This document shows, one piece after another, positions 41,987 to 51,942 of a stretch of DNA of 64,000 nucleotides. Each line of letters begins with the position of its first letter. Positions within the stretch are counted from its first letter, which is position 1. Under the pieces are notes generated by a model. It worked only from the letters and a program-made list of their open reading frames with translations. It was not told where the DNA came from and did not search any database. This stretch comes from an uncultured Clostridia bacterium (lineage in GTDB: Bacteria; Bacillota; Clostridia; CAKSNL01; HGM11501): the NCBI GenBank assembly GCA_934476235.1, contig CAKSNL010000005.1, positions 1 to 64,000 on the forward strand, in the 5' to 3' direction. The position numbers were made by a program, and so were the translations under genes.

Positions 41987-42406
41987 TTATTTAAAATCCT
42001 CTTCGCTTATGTGGTCGATTCCGTTTGTTTTTAATACCTCGCGGGCCTTGTCTCCGTCCTCAAATCTAAAGACTGCGAAGGCACCGGATTTTGTGATAGC
42101 CTCAAAGGCGTACATATACTCTATGTTTATGTTTTCCTTATCAAGAAGGCTTAGCACCGCTCCGAGACCGCCGATCTCGTTCTTTATCGGAACGACTGTG
42201 ACGTTTGTTATTGAGGCGATAACGCCGTTTGATTTTAAGGCGTCAAGCGCTTTTTTGGAGTCGCTCACGATCATTCTGAGTATGCCGTACTCGGCAGTGT
42301 CCGCAAGTGTCATTGCCTTTATGTCAATTGAGCTTTCCTTAAAAAGATCCGTGATGTAGGAAAGAGAGCCCTTGGAGTTTTCTATAAATGCTGAGATCTG
42401 TTTCAT
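41987..42406 (-). CDS. Tandem ACT-domain protein
   Basis: The 139-residue protein is two ACT domains in a row (residues 1-68 and 70-139, each starting with a beta strand and a glycine-rich loop). ACT domains bind amino acids. It follows the phenylacetate-CoA ligase by 18 nt, a frequent pair in anaerobic bacteria and archaea, so it may sense the aromatic amino acid related to the ligase substrate (inferred). Confidence 0.85.
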   Translation of the reverse strand: MKQISAFIENSKGSLSYITDLFKESSIDIKAMTLADTAEYGILRMIVSDSKKALDALKSNGVIASITNVTVVPIKNEIGGLGAVLSLLDKENINIEYMYAFEAITKSGAFAVFRFEDGDKAREVLKTNGIDHISEEDFK

Positions 42407-42424
42407 AAATTAATCCTCCTTTTA

Positions 42425-43726
42425 TCAGTGAAGCTTGCGCTTATCGATAACTCTTACCGCCTTGCCTTCGCTTCGCTGTATTGATTTCGGGTCTACAAGG
42501 TGGATCTTCGGGCTTATGCCGAGCATGTCGCGCATAGCGGATTCCAATTTGTGTTCCTTTAATGTTATGCCCTTAACGGTATCGGAGAAATTGTCGGGCG
42601 AAAGCTCAACATTAACGTCAAACGTGTCGTTGTTGCTTTCACGGTCAACAATAATCTGATAGTTGGGCGAATAGCCTTCGTTTAAGAGGACGGTCTCTAT
42701 CTGCGACGGGAAGACGTTGACACCGCGGATGATAAGCATATCGTCGCTTCTGCCCAAAGGCTTGCACATCTTTATATGCGTTCTGCCGCACGGGCATTTT
42801 TCTCTTGAGAGCACGCAGATATCTCTTGTGCGGTATCTTAAGAGCGGGAACGCCTCCTTATCAAGACTTGTGAAAACAAGCTCGCCGCGTGAGCCCTCGG
42901 GGAGAACCTCGCAGGTATCGGGATCGATAATCTCTGCATAGAAGTGGTCCTCGTTTATGTGCATACCTGTCTGCGCGCTGCACTCAAAGGCAACGCCGGG
43001 ACCGCTTGTCTCGGTAAGTCCGTAAATGTCATAAGCCTTGATGCCGAGCGACGCTTCGATATCGCGGCGCATTTCCTCGGTCCAGGGCTCTGCACCGAAA
43101 ATGCCTGCCTTTAAAGAATTGTCAGAAGGCGTATAGCCGTGCTCCTTTAGCGCCTCTCCGATATATGCCGCGTACGACGGAGTGCAGCAAAGTATGGTTG
43201 ACTTTAAGTCCATCATAAACTGAATCTGTCTGTCTGTATTTCCGGACGACATGGGCACGGTCAGACATCCAACCTTGTGCGAGCCGCCGTTTAATCCGGC
43301 GCCGCCTGTGAAAAGACCGAAGCCGTACGCAATCTGGCAAACATCCTCACGGCTTCCGCCTGCGGCAACGATCGCTCTTGCGCAGCAGTCCTCCCAAAGG
43401 TCAATATCGTGCCGGGTGTAATATGCGATAACTCTCTTTCCGGTCGTTCCGGAGGTGGAGTGAATTCTCACACAGTCGGAAAGCGGCACGGCTAAAAATC
43501 CGTAAGGATAAGTGTACCTGAGGTCTGACTTTGACGTGAACGGGAGCTTTTTGATATCCTCCGTCCCGTGAATATCCGAAGGCTTTACGCCCATTTTATC
43601 CATCAGGTCTTTATAATAAGGCACATTGTCATAAACATGCTGTACCTGGCGCACGATCTTTTCAGACTGCATTTTCTTTATTTCATCCGCCGGCATTGTT
43701 TCTATTTCAGGCTGGAAGTAATTCAT
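42425..43726 (-). CDS. paaK: Phenylacetate--CoA ligase
   Basis: The 433-residue adenylate-forming enzyme activates phenylacetate or another arylacetate with ATP and CoA. HSTSGTTGK is the AMP-binding P-loop (near residue 90), GLTETSGPG is the A5 motif and YRTRDI the hinge. Its own consensus promoter lies upstream. In clostridia it probably recovers aryl acids from aromatic amino acid fermentation. Confidence 0.93.
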   Translation of the reverse strand: MNYFQPEIETMPADEIKKMQSEKIVRQVQHVYDNVPYYKDLMDKMGVKPSDIHGTEDIKKLPFTSKSDLRYTYPYGFLAVPLSDCVRIHSTSGTTGKRVIAYYTRHDIDLWEDCCARAIVAAGGSREDVCQIAYGFGLFTGGAGLNGGSHKVGCLTVPMSSGNTDRQIQFMMDLKSTILCCTPSYAAYIGEALKEHGYTPSDNSLKAGIFGAEPWTEEMRRDIEASLGIKAYDIYGLTETSGPGVAFECSAQTGMHINEDHFYAEIIDPDTCEVLPEGSRGELVFTSLDKEAFPLLRYRTRDICVLSREKCPCGRTHIKMCKPLGRSDDMLIIRGVNVFPSQIETVLLNEGYSPNYQIIVDRESNNDTFDVNVELSPDNFSDTVKGITLKEHKLESAMRDMLGISPKIHLVDPKSIQRSEGKAVRVIDKRKLH

Positions 43727-43759
43727 GAGATAACCTCTTTTCGGAATGTGTTTTCTTTA

Positions 43760-43788
43760 AGTATAATTAAAAAAAGAAGATTTGTCAA
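43760..43788 (-). promoter_or_regulatory. Promoter for paaK-ACT
   Basis: On the minus strand TTGACA (43788-43783), 17 nt and TATACT (43765-43760) lie 34 nt before the paaK ATG. Confidence 0.87.
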
Positions 43789-43849
43789 TGTTTCGGCACA
43801 TTTTCATTACTGTTGAATAAAGCATATGTCACGTTTTTTTCAAAAAATA

Positions 43850-43878
43850 TTGAAAAAGTCGAAAAATAATGGTATAAT
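43850..43878 (+). promoter_or_regulatory. Promoter for the phosphoesterase-recJ operon
   Basis: TTGAAA (43850-43855), 17 nt and TATAAT (43873-43878) lie 36 nt before the GTG start of the first gene. Confidence 0.85.
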
Positions 43879-43914
43879 ACACTCATACTTATTTCCGAAG
43901 GGGATGACGGGATA

Positions 43915-45024
43915 GTGGAAAGCACGGTGAAATTAAACCCGACAGTATGCGTTGTCAAAGATACATATCAGATCATGGTGACGGCGGAAGAAGAGGCGCT
44001 TATAAGCGTTAAGGTCAACGGCAGGACCTATTATAACCACAGCAACGGGATAAGGATATCTTCTCCCGGAGTCCACAGATTTTACGTTCCGGAAAAGGAG
44101 CTTGACGAGGCGAAGGAATACACGGTCGTTTCGGAGAAAATGATCGAGAGACTTCCTTATTTTCCGAAAACAGAGCCTCCGGTCGAGAGAACCTATAAAT
44201 TCAGACCGATTGAGAAGACCGAGAATATAAATATATATCACCTTGCGGATGTGCACGGGCTTTATTCAGAGGCGGTAAGCATTGCAAAAAACTGCGGTGA
44301 AAAAATTGATTTACTTATAATGAACGGCGACATTGCTCCGTCGTCGGACACTGTCGGCGACATCACTCTTTGTTATAAAATAGCCTCCGAGGTAACGGGG
44401 GGAGAGATTCCCTGCATTATTTCAAGAGGGAATCACGACTTAAGGGGACTGATGGCTGAAAAGCTCGCGGATTATATGCCGGGCGATAACAAAAAGTCCT
44501 ATTATACCTTCAGGGTCGGATGTATCTGGGGCATACTGGTCGATACCGGAGAGGACAAGGACGACGGTCATCCCGAATACGGAAACACCGTCTGCTGCCA
44601 CGATTTTCGGCTTGAACAGGAAAAGATGATAGAAAAAACCATAGAAAATGCGCCTTCGGAATACGAAAGCGACAGCGTTAAATATAAACTTGTGATATCG
44701 CATGTGCCGTTCACATTCAGGCGGAATCCTCCGTTTGACATTGAAAAGCCGCTTTTTTCAAGCTGGTCAAAGCTCATAAAGGAAAATATGCATCCGGACC
44801 TTATGCTTTGCGGGCACACGCATGAAGCGTGCATAAGCGAGTGCGGGAGCGAGGTTGACGAGCTCGGTCAGCCGTGCACGGTCATTGTCGGGTCGGACCT
44901 TGGCAAGGATGAAGAAGGAAGAGCAGCGCTTGCCGGGGCGCTTATAAAGCTCGGTAGAGACTCGGCACACGTTATAATTAATTCGGAGCATAAAATATTG
45001 CTTGAAGACACGGTAAGGTTTTAA
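43915..45024 (+). CDS. Calcineurin-type metallophosphoesterase
   Basis: The 369-residue protein has a beta-rich N-terminal domain of about 85 residues and a metallophosphoesterase core with HLADVHG, NGDIAPS, RGNHD, ISHVPF and CGHTHEA, the full metal set. No signal peptide is seen. It starts with GTG and leads a long operon of recJ and others. Substrate not determinable; a DNA or nucleotide phosphoesterase or a general phosphatase is possible. Confidence 0.8.
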   Translation: MESTVKLNPTVCVVKDTYQIMVTAEEEALISVKVNGRTYYNHSNGIRISSPGVHRFYVPEKELDEAKEYTVVSEKMIERLPYFPKTEPPVERTYKFRPIEKTENINIYHLADVHGLYSEAVSIAKNCGEKIDLLIMNGDIAPSSDTVGDITLCYKIASEVTGGEIPCIISRGNHDLRGLMAEKLADYMPGDNKKSYYTFRVGCIWGILVDTGEDKDDGHPEYGNTVCCHDFRLEQEKMIEKTIENAPSEYESDSVKYKLVISHVPFTFRRNPPFDIEKPLFSSWSKLIKENMHPDLMLCGHTHEACISECGSEVDELGQPCTVIVGSDLGKDEEGRAALAGALIKLGRDSAHVIINSEHKILLEDTVRF

Positions 45025-45056
45025 TATAACACCGCCACTACACGGGAGGATTTTAC

Positions 45057-46724
45057 TTGAACGCAAGAAAATGGATATTTAAGGATGAAAATAACGATCC
45101 TCTTATAACAGAGAAGCTGTCCGAGGAGTTAGACTGCGGGAGAATTCTGGCATCGGTCATGCAATCAAGAGGAATAAAAACGGCTGATGAGGCAAAAACG
45201 TTCCTTTTTTCCGGGGATGAGGAGAATGACCCTTATCTTCTGCCGGATCTGGAGCTTGCGTTAAACCGCATAAAAATTGCGCGCTCCAAGGGCGAGAGGG
45301 TATGCGTTTACGGAGATTATGACGCGGACGGAATTACCGCCTCGGTCATTATGATGTACACACTAAAAAAACTCGGTATAGACGCGTTTTGCTACCTGCC
45401 TGACAGGAAAGAGGACGGATATTCTCTTAATAAAAGAGCTATTGATATTATACATGAAAAAGGCACCGGTCTTATAATAACTGTTGACTGCGGGATTTCG
45501 TGCAGAGAGGAAACCTCTTATGCCGAAAAAAAGGGGATTGACGTTATAATTACCGACCATCACAATTGCCCGGAACAGCTGCCCGAATGTATCGCAGTGA
45601 TAGACCCGAAAAGAGCGGACGGAAAGTATCCGTTTAATCAGCTTTCGGGTGCGGGAGTTGCATATAAGCTTGCGAAGGTGCTTATCGGCGATGAGGCAAA
45701 AAGACTTTCGGAATTTGCGGCGATCGGAACCGTTGCCGATGTTGTAAGCCTCACCGGCGAAAACAGAAGCATCGTTAAAGAGGGACTTTCTGTCATCAAC
45801 GATTCGCCGTCCTTCGGCGTTTCGGCGCTTTTGGCTTCCGCTTCAAAGGGCGCAGAAGTCTTGTCTGAGACCTTGGCGTTTATTTTGGCACCGAGAATAA
45901 ATTCCGCAGGGAGAATGAAAAACGCTTATATCGCCTATGACCTTCTTACTGCAGAGAACCCGGAGAAGGCAAACATCCTTGCTTCGGAGCTTAACGCATT
46001 AAACAGGGAGCGCCAGAGCGAGGAACAGAAGATATTTTCATCTGCGGTCGAAATAATAAAAAGAGATTCGCTTGCCGAGGACGATGTCATCGTTGTCGGC
46101 GGCGATAACTGGAGCGTCGGGGTCATCGGAATTGTTGCGTCAAAAATCACCGAGGCGGCAAATAAGCCGTCCGTCGTTATTTCGTATGACGGCTCGACCG
46201 GAAAGTGCTCCGGAAGAAGCATCGAAGGCTTTGACCTTTATAATGCCCTGGAAGGGTCAAAGGACTCTTTGGTAAGCTTCGGCGGGCACAGTCTTGCGGC
46301 GGGCGCAGTCATCGAAAAAGAAAACGAGGATAAGTTCAGAAAAGCAATAAACGCGTACGCCGAGGCAAACCTTTCCGATGAGGACAGAGTAAGAAAAATA
46401 TATATTGACGCGAAAATAGAACCGCATGATATAACGGTTCAAAACATTGAAAAGCTTTCTTTGCTGGAGCCGACGGGAGCGGAGAACGCAAAGCCGGTTT
46501 TAGCCTTCATAAATGCAAAAATAACGGATATGAAGCTTTTGAGCGAGGGAAAGCATTTAAAGCTCACGGTTGAAAAGGACGGATTTAAACTTGACGCGGT
46601 AAAGTTTAATATCGGTTCGGCGGCGAAAAAGCTATACACGGGAAAAAGCGTGCATCTGGCGGGCAGCATAGGAATCAACGACTATAACGGCAGACCGCAG
46701 CTTATAATAAAAGACATACTGTAG
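45057..46724 (+). CDS. recJ: Single-stranded-DNA-specific exonuclease RecJ
   Basis: The 555-residue nuclease degrades ssDNA 5' to 3' in recombination and repair. DYDADGIT and TDHHNCPE are the DHH-family Mn motifs, and GGHSLAAG the DHHA1 motif. It is shorter than some Firmicutes RecJ proteins (750-800 residues), lacking the extra C-terminal domain. TTG start, with GGAGGA 6 nt upstream. Confidence 0.93.
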   Translation: MNARKWIFKDENNDPLITEKLSEELDCGRILASVMQSRGIKTADEAKTFLFSGDEENDPYLLPDLELALNRIKIARSKGERVCVYGDYDADGITASVIMMYTLKKLGIDAFCYLPDRKEDGYSLNKRAIDIIHEKGTGLIITVDCGISCREETSYAEKKGIDVIITDHHNCPEQLPECIAVIDPKRADGKYPFNQLSGAGVAYKLAKVLIGDEAKRLSEFAAIGTVADVVSLTGENRSIVKEGLSVINDSPSFGVSALLASASKGAEVLSETLAFILAPRINSAGRMKNAYIAYDLLTAENPEKANILASELNALNRERQSEEQKIFSSAVEIIKRDSLAEDDVIVVGGDNWSVGVIGIVASKITEAANKPSVVISYDGSTGKCSGRSIEGFDLYNALEGSKDSLVSFGGHSLAAGAVIEKENEDKFRKAINAYAEANLSDEDRVRKIYIDAKIEPHDITVQNIEKLSLLEPTGAENAKPVLAFINAKITDMKLLSEGKHLKLTVEKDGFKLDAVKFNIGSAAKKLYTGKSVHLAGSIGINDYNGRPQLIIKDIL

Positions 46725-46735
46725 GAGGAAGAACA

Positions 46736-47254
46736 ATGGATCTTAAAGAAAAATTCCGTCATGTAAAGGACTTTCCGAAGGAAGGAATAGACTTTATTGA
46801 CATTACAACTGTTTTATCGGACGGCGAGGCTTTTAAAGAAGCTATCGACTCTCTGGCAGAAAAAGCAAAAATGAGCGGATGTAACGTTATCGTGGGCAGT
46901 GAGGCGCGCGGATTTATTGTCGGCGCTCCGGTTGCGTATAAGCTCGGAATCGGGTTCGTTCCGGTCAGAAAAAAGGGCAAGCTCCCTTATAAAACGATAA
47001 GCGGGACATACGATCTTGAGTACGGCACGGACACACTCGAAATGCATGTTGACGCGGTTAAAAAAGGCGATAAGGCGCTTATTGTTGACGACCTTATAGC
47101 GACCGGCGGAACGGTCGGATGCATTGCCGATATGATAGAAAAGCTCGGTGCTGAGGTTTCGGGAGCGCTTTTCTTAGTTGAGCTTAAGGAGCTTGACGGG
47201 CGAAAAAAGCTTGAGGATAAGGGGATAAAGGTTACTTCCGCGGTTGAGATATAA
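46736..47254 (+). CDS. apt: Adenine phosphoribosyltransferase
   Basis: The 172-residue enzyme makes AMP from adenine and PRPP. VDDLIATGGT is the PRPP loop (near residue 117), preceded by FVPVRKKGKLP. Follows recJ by 11 nt and precedes rel, the classical recJ-apt-relA order of Firmicutes. Confidence 0.96.
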   Translation: MDLKEKFRHVKDFPKEGIDFIDITTVLSDGEAFKEAIDSLAEKAKMSGCNVIVGSEARGFIVGAPVAYKLGIGFVPVRKKGKLPYKTISGTYDLEYGTDTLEMHVDAVKKGDKALIVDDLIATGGTVGCIADMIEKLGAEVSGALFLVELKELDGRKKLEDKGIKVTSAVEI

Positions 47255-47281
47255 TTGCTTTCAAAAGGAGCGTAGCAAACT

Positions 47282-49474
47282 ATGCAGGCAAACGAAACAA
47301 CATATGAAAAATTGCTTGAAAACGTAAAAAAATATATGCCGGACACGTCGCTTGTGGAAAGGGCTTATAAATATGCCGAGGAGGCGCATAAGGCTCAGAA
47401 GCGGAATTCGGGCGAGGCGTATATCGTTCACCCCGTCGGCGTTGCAATAATTTTGTCCGAGCTTGAAATGGACTCAGAGTGTGTTGCGGCGGGTCTTTTG
47501 CACGACGTTATAGAGGACGTTGAAAAGGACAACTACAACACCATTAAAAACGAGTTTGGCTCTGTTATTGCCGACCTTGTCGAGGGTGTTACCAAGCTTG
47601 ATAAGATTCCGTTCGTTTCGAACGAGCAGCGCCAGATCGAAAACGTCAGAAAGATGTTTTTCGCCATGGCGTCCGATATCAGGGTTATAATAATCAAGCT
47701 TGCGGACAGACTGCACAATATGCGCACGCTCATGTATATGCCCGAAGAAAAGCAGAGGCGTATCGCAAAGGAAACGCTTGACGTTTACGCGCCGCTTGCC
47801 CACAGGCTCGGTCTTCAGCGCATAAAATGGGAGCTTGAGGATCTGTCGCTTAAATACCTTGATTCCGTGGCATACTATGAAATAGCCGACTCCGTGCACA
47901 TGAAAAAGCAGGAACGCGAGGAGTATGTCAACGAGATAATCAGACTTTTTGAAAAAAAGCTTGCCGACATGCACATTGAAGGCGAGATAATGGGCAGGGT
48001 AAAGCATTATTACAGTATCTACAGAAAAATGTTCACCCAGGGCAAGACGATTGACGAAATATATGACCTTTTCGCGATCAGAATCATAGTGAACGACGTG
48101 AATGACTGCTATGCCGCGCTCGGCATGGTGCATGAGATGTTCACACCGATTCCCGGGCGCGTCAAGGACTATATCGCGATGCCGAAGCCTAATATGTATC
48201 AGTCGCTTCATACCACGCTCATCGGTCCCAAGGGATATCCGTTTGAGGTGCAGATAAGAACATGGCAGATGCATAAAATAGCCGAAAACGGTATCGCCGC
48301 GCACTGGAAGTATAAAGAGGGCAAGACCGGGGAGAAGACGGACGATTACGACAAGAAGCTTGCATGGGTGCGGGATATGCTCGAGATCCAGAAGGATATG
48401 ACTGACAGCACCGATTTTTACAATATGTTAAAGATCGACATGTTTTCCGATGAGGTGTTTGTATTCACACCCAAGGGCGAGGTCATAAGCCTTCCGGCGG
48501 GAGCCACGCCCGTTGACCTTGCCTTTGCGATTCACAGTGCCGTCGGCTATAAAATGACGGGGGCGAAGGTAAATTCGAAAATCGTTCCCATTGACTATAA
48601 GCTTCAGAACGGCGACATCGTGGAGATTTTAACCGGCAGCGTCGAAAAAGGTCCGAAGCTTGACTGGATCAAGATTTGCAAAACAACATCGGCAAAGAAC
48701 AAGATAAACCAGTGGTTTAAAAGAGAACAGCGTGAAAGCAACATAATAAAGGGCAAGGAGCTTATTGAAAAAGAGATAAAGAGGCTCGGGCTTGCCGCAG
48801 GCGAAGTATTAAACCACGGCTTTTTTGAGCAGATGCTAAAAAAATTCAATTATAACTCGGCGGACGATATGTATGTCAGCGTGGCAAATAACGCGATAAC
48901 ACCCATGCGTATTGTGCAGAGGCTCATTGACTTTAACACGGAGCTTAAGAACAGGATAGCCGAGGCGGAGGCGGCTGAAAAGCTTGCCCAGCAGCAGAAG
49001 GCGGCAGCAAGGAAAAAGAGCCGCTCCGGAAACGGTATCATAGTTAAAGGCGAAGAAAACCTTCTTGCCCGCCTGTCCAAGTGCTGCAACCCCGTGCCGG
49101 GAGATGACATAGTCGGATTTATAACGCGCGGACGCGGAGTTTCCGTTCACAGAAGGGACTGCGTGAACGTCAATCCCGACCTTTTGGGGGAGGACGAAAA
49201 GAGCAGGCTTATAGAGTGCGAGTGGGACACTGACGGCGGAGAAGTATTTGAGTGCAATCTTTTAATCAAAGCCTCCGACAGACAGGGACTCTTAGCTGAC
49301 GTTACGGCGGCACTTTCAGAGCTTAAGCTCCAGATAGCGTCGCTTAACGCCGCAAACAAGAATAATGTCGCGAGCGTGGCAATAACGGTAAATATAAACG
49401 ATAAATCTCAGATAGCTTCCATCGTGAGAAAGCTTCACACGATTCCGGGAGTGTTTGACGTAATAAGGGCGTGA
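47282..49474 (+). CDS. relA: Bifunctional (p)ppGpp synthetase/hydrolase
   Basis: The 730-residue stringent response enzyme has an HD hydrolase domain (AGLLHDVIED near residue 65), the synthetase domain (KHYYSIYRKM and the GRVKDYIAMPKPN region, about 235-350), a TGS domain (VFTPKGEVISLP) and a C-terminal ACT domain. It makes and degrades (p)ppGpp in response to amino acid starvation. Preceded by AAAAGGAG. Confidence 0.95.
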   Translation: MQANETTYEKLLENVKKYMPDTSLVERAYKYAEEAHKAQKRNSGEAYIVHPVGVAIILSELEMDSECVAAGLLHDVIEDVEKDNYNTIKNEFGSVIADLVEGVTKLDKIPFVSNEQRQIENVRKMFFAMASDIRVIIIKLADRLHNMRTLMYMPEEKQRRIAKETLDVYAPLAHRLGLQRIKWELEDLSLKYLDSVAYYEIADSVHMKKQEREEYVNEIIRLFEKKLADMHIEGEIMGRVKHYYSIYRKMFTQGKTIDEIYDLFAIRIIVNDVNDCYAALGMVHEMFTPIPGRVKDYIAMPKPNMYQSLHTTLIGPKGYPFEVQIRTWQMHKIAENGIAAHWKYKEGKTGEKTDDYDKKLAWVRDMLEIQKDMTDSTDFYNMLKIDMFSDEVFVFTPKGEVISLPAGATPVDLAFAIHSAVGYKMTGAKVNSKIVPIDYKLQNGDIVEILTGSVEKGPKLDWIKICKTTSAKNKINQWFKREQRESNIIKGKELIEKEIKRLGLAAGEVLNHGFFEQMLKKFNYNSADDMYVSVANNAITPMRIVQRLIDFNTELKNRIAEAEAAEKLAQQQKAAARKKSRSGNGIIVKGEENLLARLSKCCNPVPGDDIVGFITRGRGVSVHRRDCVNVNPDLLGEDEKSRLIECEWDTDGGEVFECNLLIKASDRQGLLADVTAALSELKLQIASLNAANKNNVASVAITVNINDKSQIASIVRKLHTIPGVFDVIRA

Positions 49475-49479
49475 CGAAA

Positions 49480-50082
49480 ATGGAAATAAAAAGACTTTTT
49501 GTAGGAAATCTTCACACGAATTGCTATATTATAACGTGCGGGGAAGAAACGTGCGTAATAGATCCCGGCGACGAGTGCGAAAAAATACTGGCGCATACGG
49601 TCGGGAAAAACGTAACGAAAATTCTTTTGACTCACGGGCATTTTGACCATATCATGGCGGCTGACAGCTTAAGGAAAGCGACCGGCGCGAAAATTTATGT
49701 GAGCCGCGAGGACGAGCCGATGTTAAAAAATCCGAATATAAATTTATATTTTGATTTCAATCACACAAATGATGGGTTCATTTCTTTTGATGCGGACGAA
49801 ATTTACGCTGACACCGTAACGGTCGGAGATACGGAGTTTGAGATAATCAAAACACCCGGACATTCAAACGGCAGTATCTGCCTTTATGCGGATAAGGAGC
49901 TTATTTCGGGCGATACGCTTTTTGCCGGGGCGATAGGCAGGACCGACTACGGAAGCTATGATGAGATCATGCGCTCGGTATGGCATCTCATGCTTTTGGA
50001 TGACGATGTGAGGGTTCATCCCGGTCACGGATTTTCGACGACGATCGGTACGGAGCGCAACGAAAATCCGTTCCTGAGGTAA
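49480..50082 (+). CDS. Metallo-beta-lactamase-fold hydrolase (YqgX/GloB-like)
   Basis: The 200-residue protein has the MBL zinc motif THGHFDHI, then TPGHSNGS, SGDTLF and HPGHG. Such proteins are glyoxalase II-like thioesterases. ATG 49480 is preferred (AAGGG 9 nt upstream); a GTG at 49471 overlaps the rel stop. Placed between rel and hemZ as in other Firmicutes. Confidence 0.85.
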   Translation: MEIKRLFVGNLHTNCYIITCGEETCVIDPGDECEKILAHTVGKNVTKILLTHGHFDHIMAADSLRKATGAKIYVSREDEPMLKNPNINLYFDFNHTNDGFISFDADEIYADTVTVGDTEFEIIKTPGHSNGSICLYADKELISGDTLFAGAIGRTDYGSYDEIMRSVWHLMLLDDDVRVHPGHGFSTTIGTERNENPFLR

Positions 50083-50085
50083 ATT

Positions 50086-51483
50086 ATGAGGATTGAAACT
50101 CTGAATCATACCGACAGATATTCTGTCGAACAGATATGCACGCTTTTCTTCCTGCCGGATGAGGAGGGAAGCGTGACTTCTTTTTACGATGCCGATAAAA
50201 AAACGGTTGTTACGGACGCGGAGGTTTTGGGAAAAACGTCACGGGGAGAGTATCCGGCGGACATTTCTGACATGGCGGAATTTAAGAACTCCGTGAAAAA
50301 GTCGGCATTTTCGGCACTTGGACAGCTTTCCGGCGCCAAAACGCCGTGGGGCATACTCACCGGGATAAGACCGGCAAAGTTTTTCCTGAATCTTTTGCAT
50401 AATCACTCTTTTTCCGAGGCTGAAAAGATACTTTCGGAAAAATACTGGGTCAGCGATGAAAAAATAAAGCTCTGCACCGCGGTGGCGCGAAAGGAAGAAA
50501 AAATACTGTCCGGAGTCGGGAAAAACGATGTCGGAATATATATAGGAATTCCGTTTTGCCCGACGAGGTGCGCCTACTGTTCTTTTATAACCGAAGCGTC
50601 CGGAGTATATAAAAAATATATCCCGGAGTACGAGGAGGCGCTTGAAAAGGAAGTCGCGGCAATGGCAAAAGCGGTCCGCGATAACGGCTTTTCGGTGAAT
50701 TCCGTCTATATAGGCGGCGGAACGCCGCCCGCGCTCGGCGAAAAGCTTTTGGAAAAGCTTATCTTAAGAGTGCAGAACGAAATTTCGGCAGACGGCATTG
50801 AATTCACCGTCGAAGCGGGAAGACCGGATGTGACGGATGACGGACTTCTTAAAATGCTTTCCGAAAGAAAGGTTGGCAGAATCTGCATAAATCCGCAGAC
50901 GATGAACGACGAAACGCTTAAAAAAATCGGGCGCCGCCACACCGCGAAGGACACCGAAAGAGCGTTTGAAACCGCGAGAAAATACGGGTTTGACAATATA
51001 AATTCGGACATCATAGCGGGACTGCCCGGGGAAACGCCGGAAATGTTTTCCTATACGCTTGAGAAAATCAAAGAGCTTTCGCCGGAAGAGGTGACGGTTC
51101 ACACCATGTATTTAAAGCGCGCGTCGCAAATCAAGAAGGACGGATTCTATGCCGATCCCGAAGCTGCCGAAAAAATGGTGTCACTCTCTTACAAATTTGC
51201 AAAAGAAGAGGGCTATGAGCCTTATTACATGTATAAACAGAGAAACACCGTCGGCAATCTCGAAAACACCGGATACGCAAAGGACGGCAAGGAATCTGTC
51301 TATAACGTGTGCATGATGGAGGAAACGAACACCATCATAGCGTGCGGAGCGGGCGCTTCGACAAAGCTTGTCGGAAAAAGCGTTGAGAGAATTTATAATA
51401 CTAAAGATGTCATTGCATATATAAAGGACATTGATGCAATAATAAAAAATAAGTCGGAAAGAATAGCGGCAAGTAATATTTAA
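50086..51483 (+). CDS. hemZ: Coproporphyrinogen dehydrogenase HemZ-like radical SAM protein
   Basis: The 465-residue protein has an N-terminal domain of about 150 residues found in HemZ, then the radical SAM site IPFCPTRCAYC and the oxygen-independent coproporphyrinogen oxidase pattern VYIGGGTPPAL. The LTGIRPAKF motif is typical of HemZ. No other heme genes lie nearby, so a different substrate is possible. Starts 3 nt after the MBL stop. Confidence 0.85.
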   Translation: MRIETLNHTDRYSVEQICTLFFLPDEEGSVTSFYDADKKTVVTDAEVLGKTSRGEYPADISDMAEFKNSVKKSAFSALGQLSGAKTPWGILTGIRPAKFFLNLLHNHSFSEAEKILSEKYWVSDEKIKLCTAVARKEEKILSGVGKNDVGIYIGIPFCPTRCAYCSFITEASGVYKKYIPEYEEALEKEVAAMAKAVRDNGFSVNSVYIGGGTPPALGEKLLEKLILRVQNEISADGIEFTVEAGRPDVTDDGLLKMLSERKVGRICINPQTMNDETLKKIGRRHTAKDTERAFETARKYGFDNINSDIIAGLPGETPEMFSYTLEKIKELSPEEVTVHTMYLKRASQIKKDGFYADPEAAEKMVSLSYKFAKEEGYEPYYMYKQRNTVGNLENTGYAKDGKESVYNVCMMEETNTIIACGAGASTKLVGKSVERIYNTKDVIAYIKDIDAIIKNKSERIAASNI

Positions 51484-51516
51484 TAAAATTTTAACAAAAT
51501 ATTTTCTGATTTTATG

Positions 51517-51545
51517 TAGACAAAATGTAAAGACGGGTATATAAT
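51517..51545 (+). promoter_or_regulatory. Promoter for the small coiled-coil protein gene
   Basis: TAGACA (51517-51522), 17 nt and TATAAT (51540-51545) lie 27 nt before the ATG. Confidence 0.8.
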
Positions 51546-51571
51546 ATGTAAAAAGGAAAGGCAGTGAAATT

Positions 51572-51862
51572 ATGGAAATAAATATGGATAAAATAAAAGA
51601 CGGTCTTGACAAAGCGGCGGTTTATACTGTTAAGACGACGGGAAAGGTCGTTTCTCTCGCAAAGCTTAATCTTAAAAAGACGGAGCTCAGAGGAAAGATT
51701 GACGACGGATATAAAAAGCTCGGAAAGCTCATTTACGAAAACTCGGGCGATGAGGGGCAGGAGGATGTCGTTTTAAAGCTTGACGCAATCAAGGCGGAGC
51801 TTGACGGATACATGACTGAGTTAAAAGAGTGCGATGAAGGCATAGAAGCTTATAAAGACTGA
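51572..51862 (+). CDS. Small helical protein of unknown function
   Basis: The 96-residue acidic protein is predicted almost fully helical with heptad-like spacing from residue 10 on (KLNLKKTELRGKIDDGYKKL) and no Cys or membrane segment. Similar short proteins with YKKLGKLIYEN are widespread in Clostridia but have no established role. Good promoter and an AAAGG site support expression. Confidence 0.75.
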   Translation: MEINMDKIKDGLDKAAVYTVKTTGKVVSLAKLNLKKTELRGKIDDGYKKLGKLIYENSGDEGQEDVVLKLDAIKAELDGYMTELKECDEGIEAYKD

Positions 51863-51867
51863 TTTTA

Positions 51868-51895
51868 AGAGGCAGAGAATTTTTGCTCTGCCTCT
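51868..51895 (+). terminator. Hairpin after the small helical protein, without T run
   Basis: AGAGGCAGAG (51868-51877) and CTCTGCCTCT (51886-51895) form a 10-bp stem, but no U tract follows, so termination may be weak and transcription could enter the LCP gene. Confidence 0.45.
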
Positions 51896-51942
51896 GTAAT
51901 TGCGCCATTTTGGGGTAATTGCGGGATACTTCGGAGGAAAAA

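Noticed and set aside
51868..51895. Full intrinsic terminator before the LCP gene
   Set aside because: The stem is good but no T run follows; kept only as a low-confidence hairpin.
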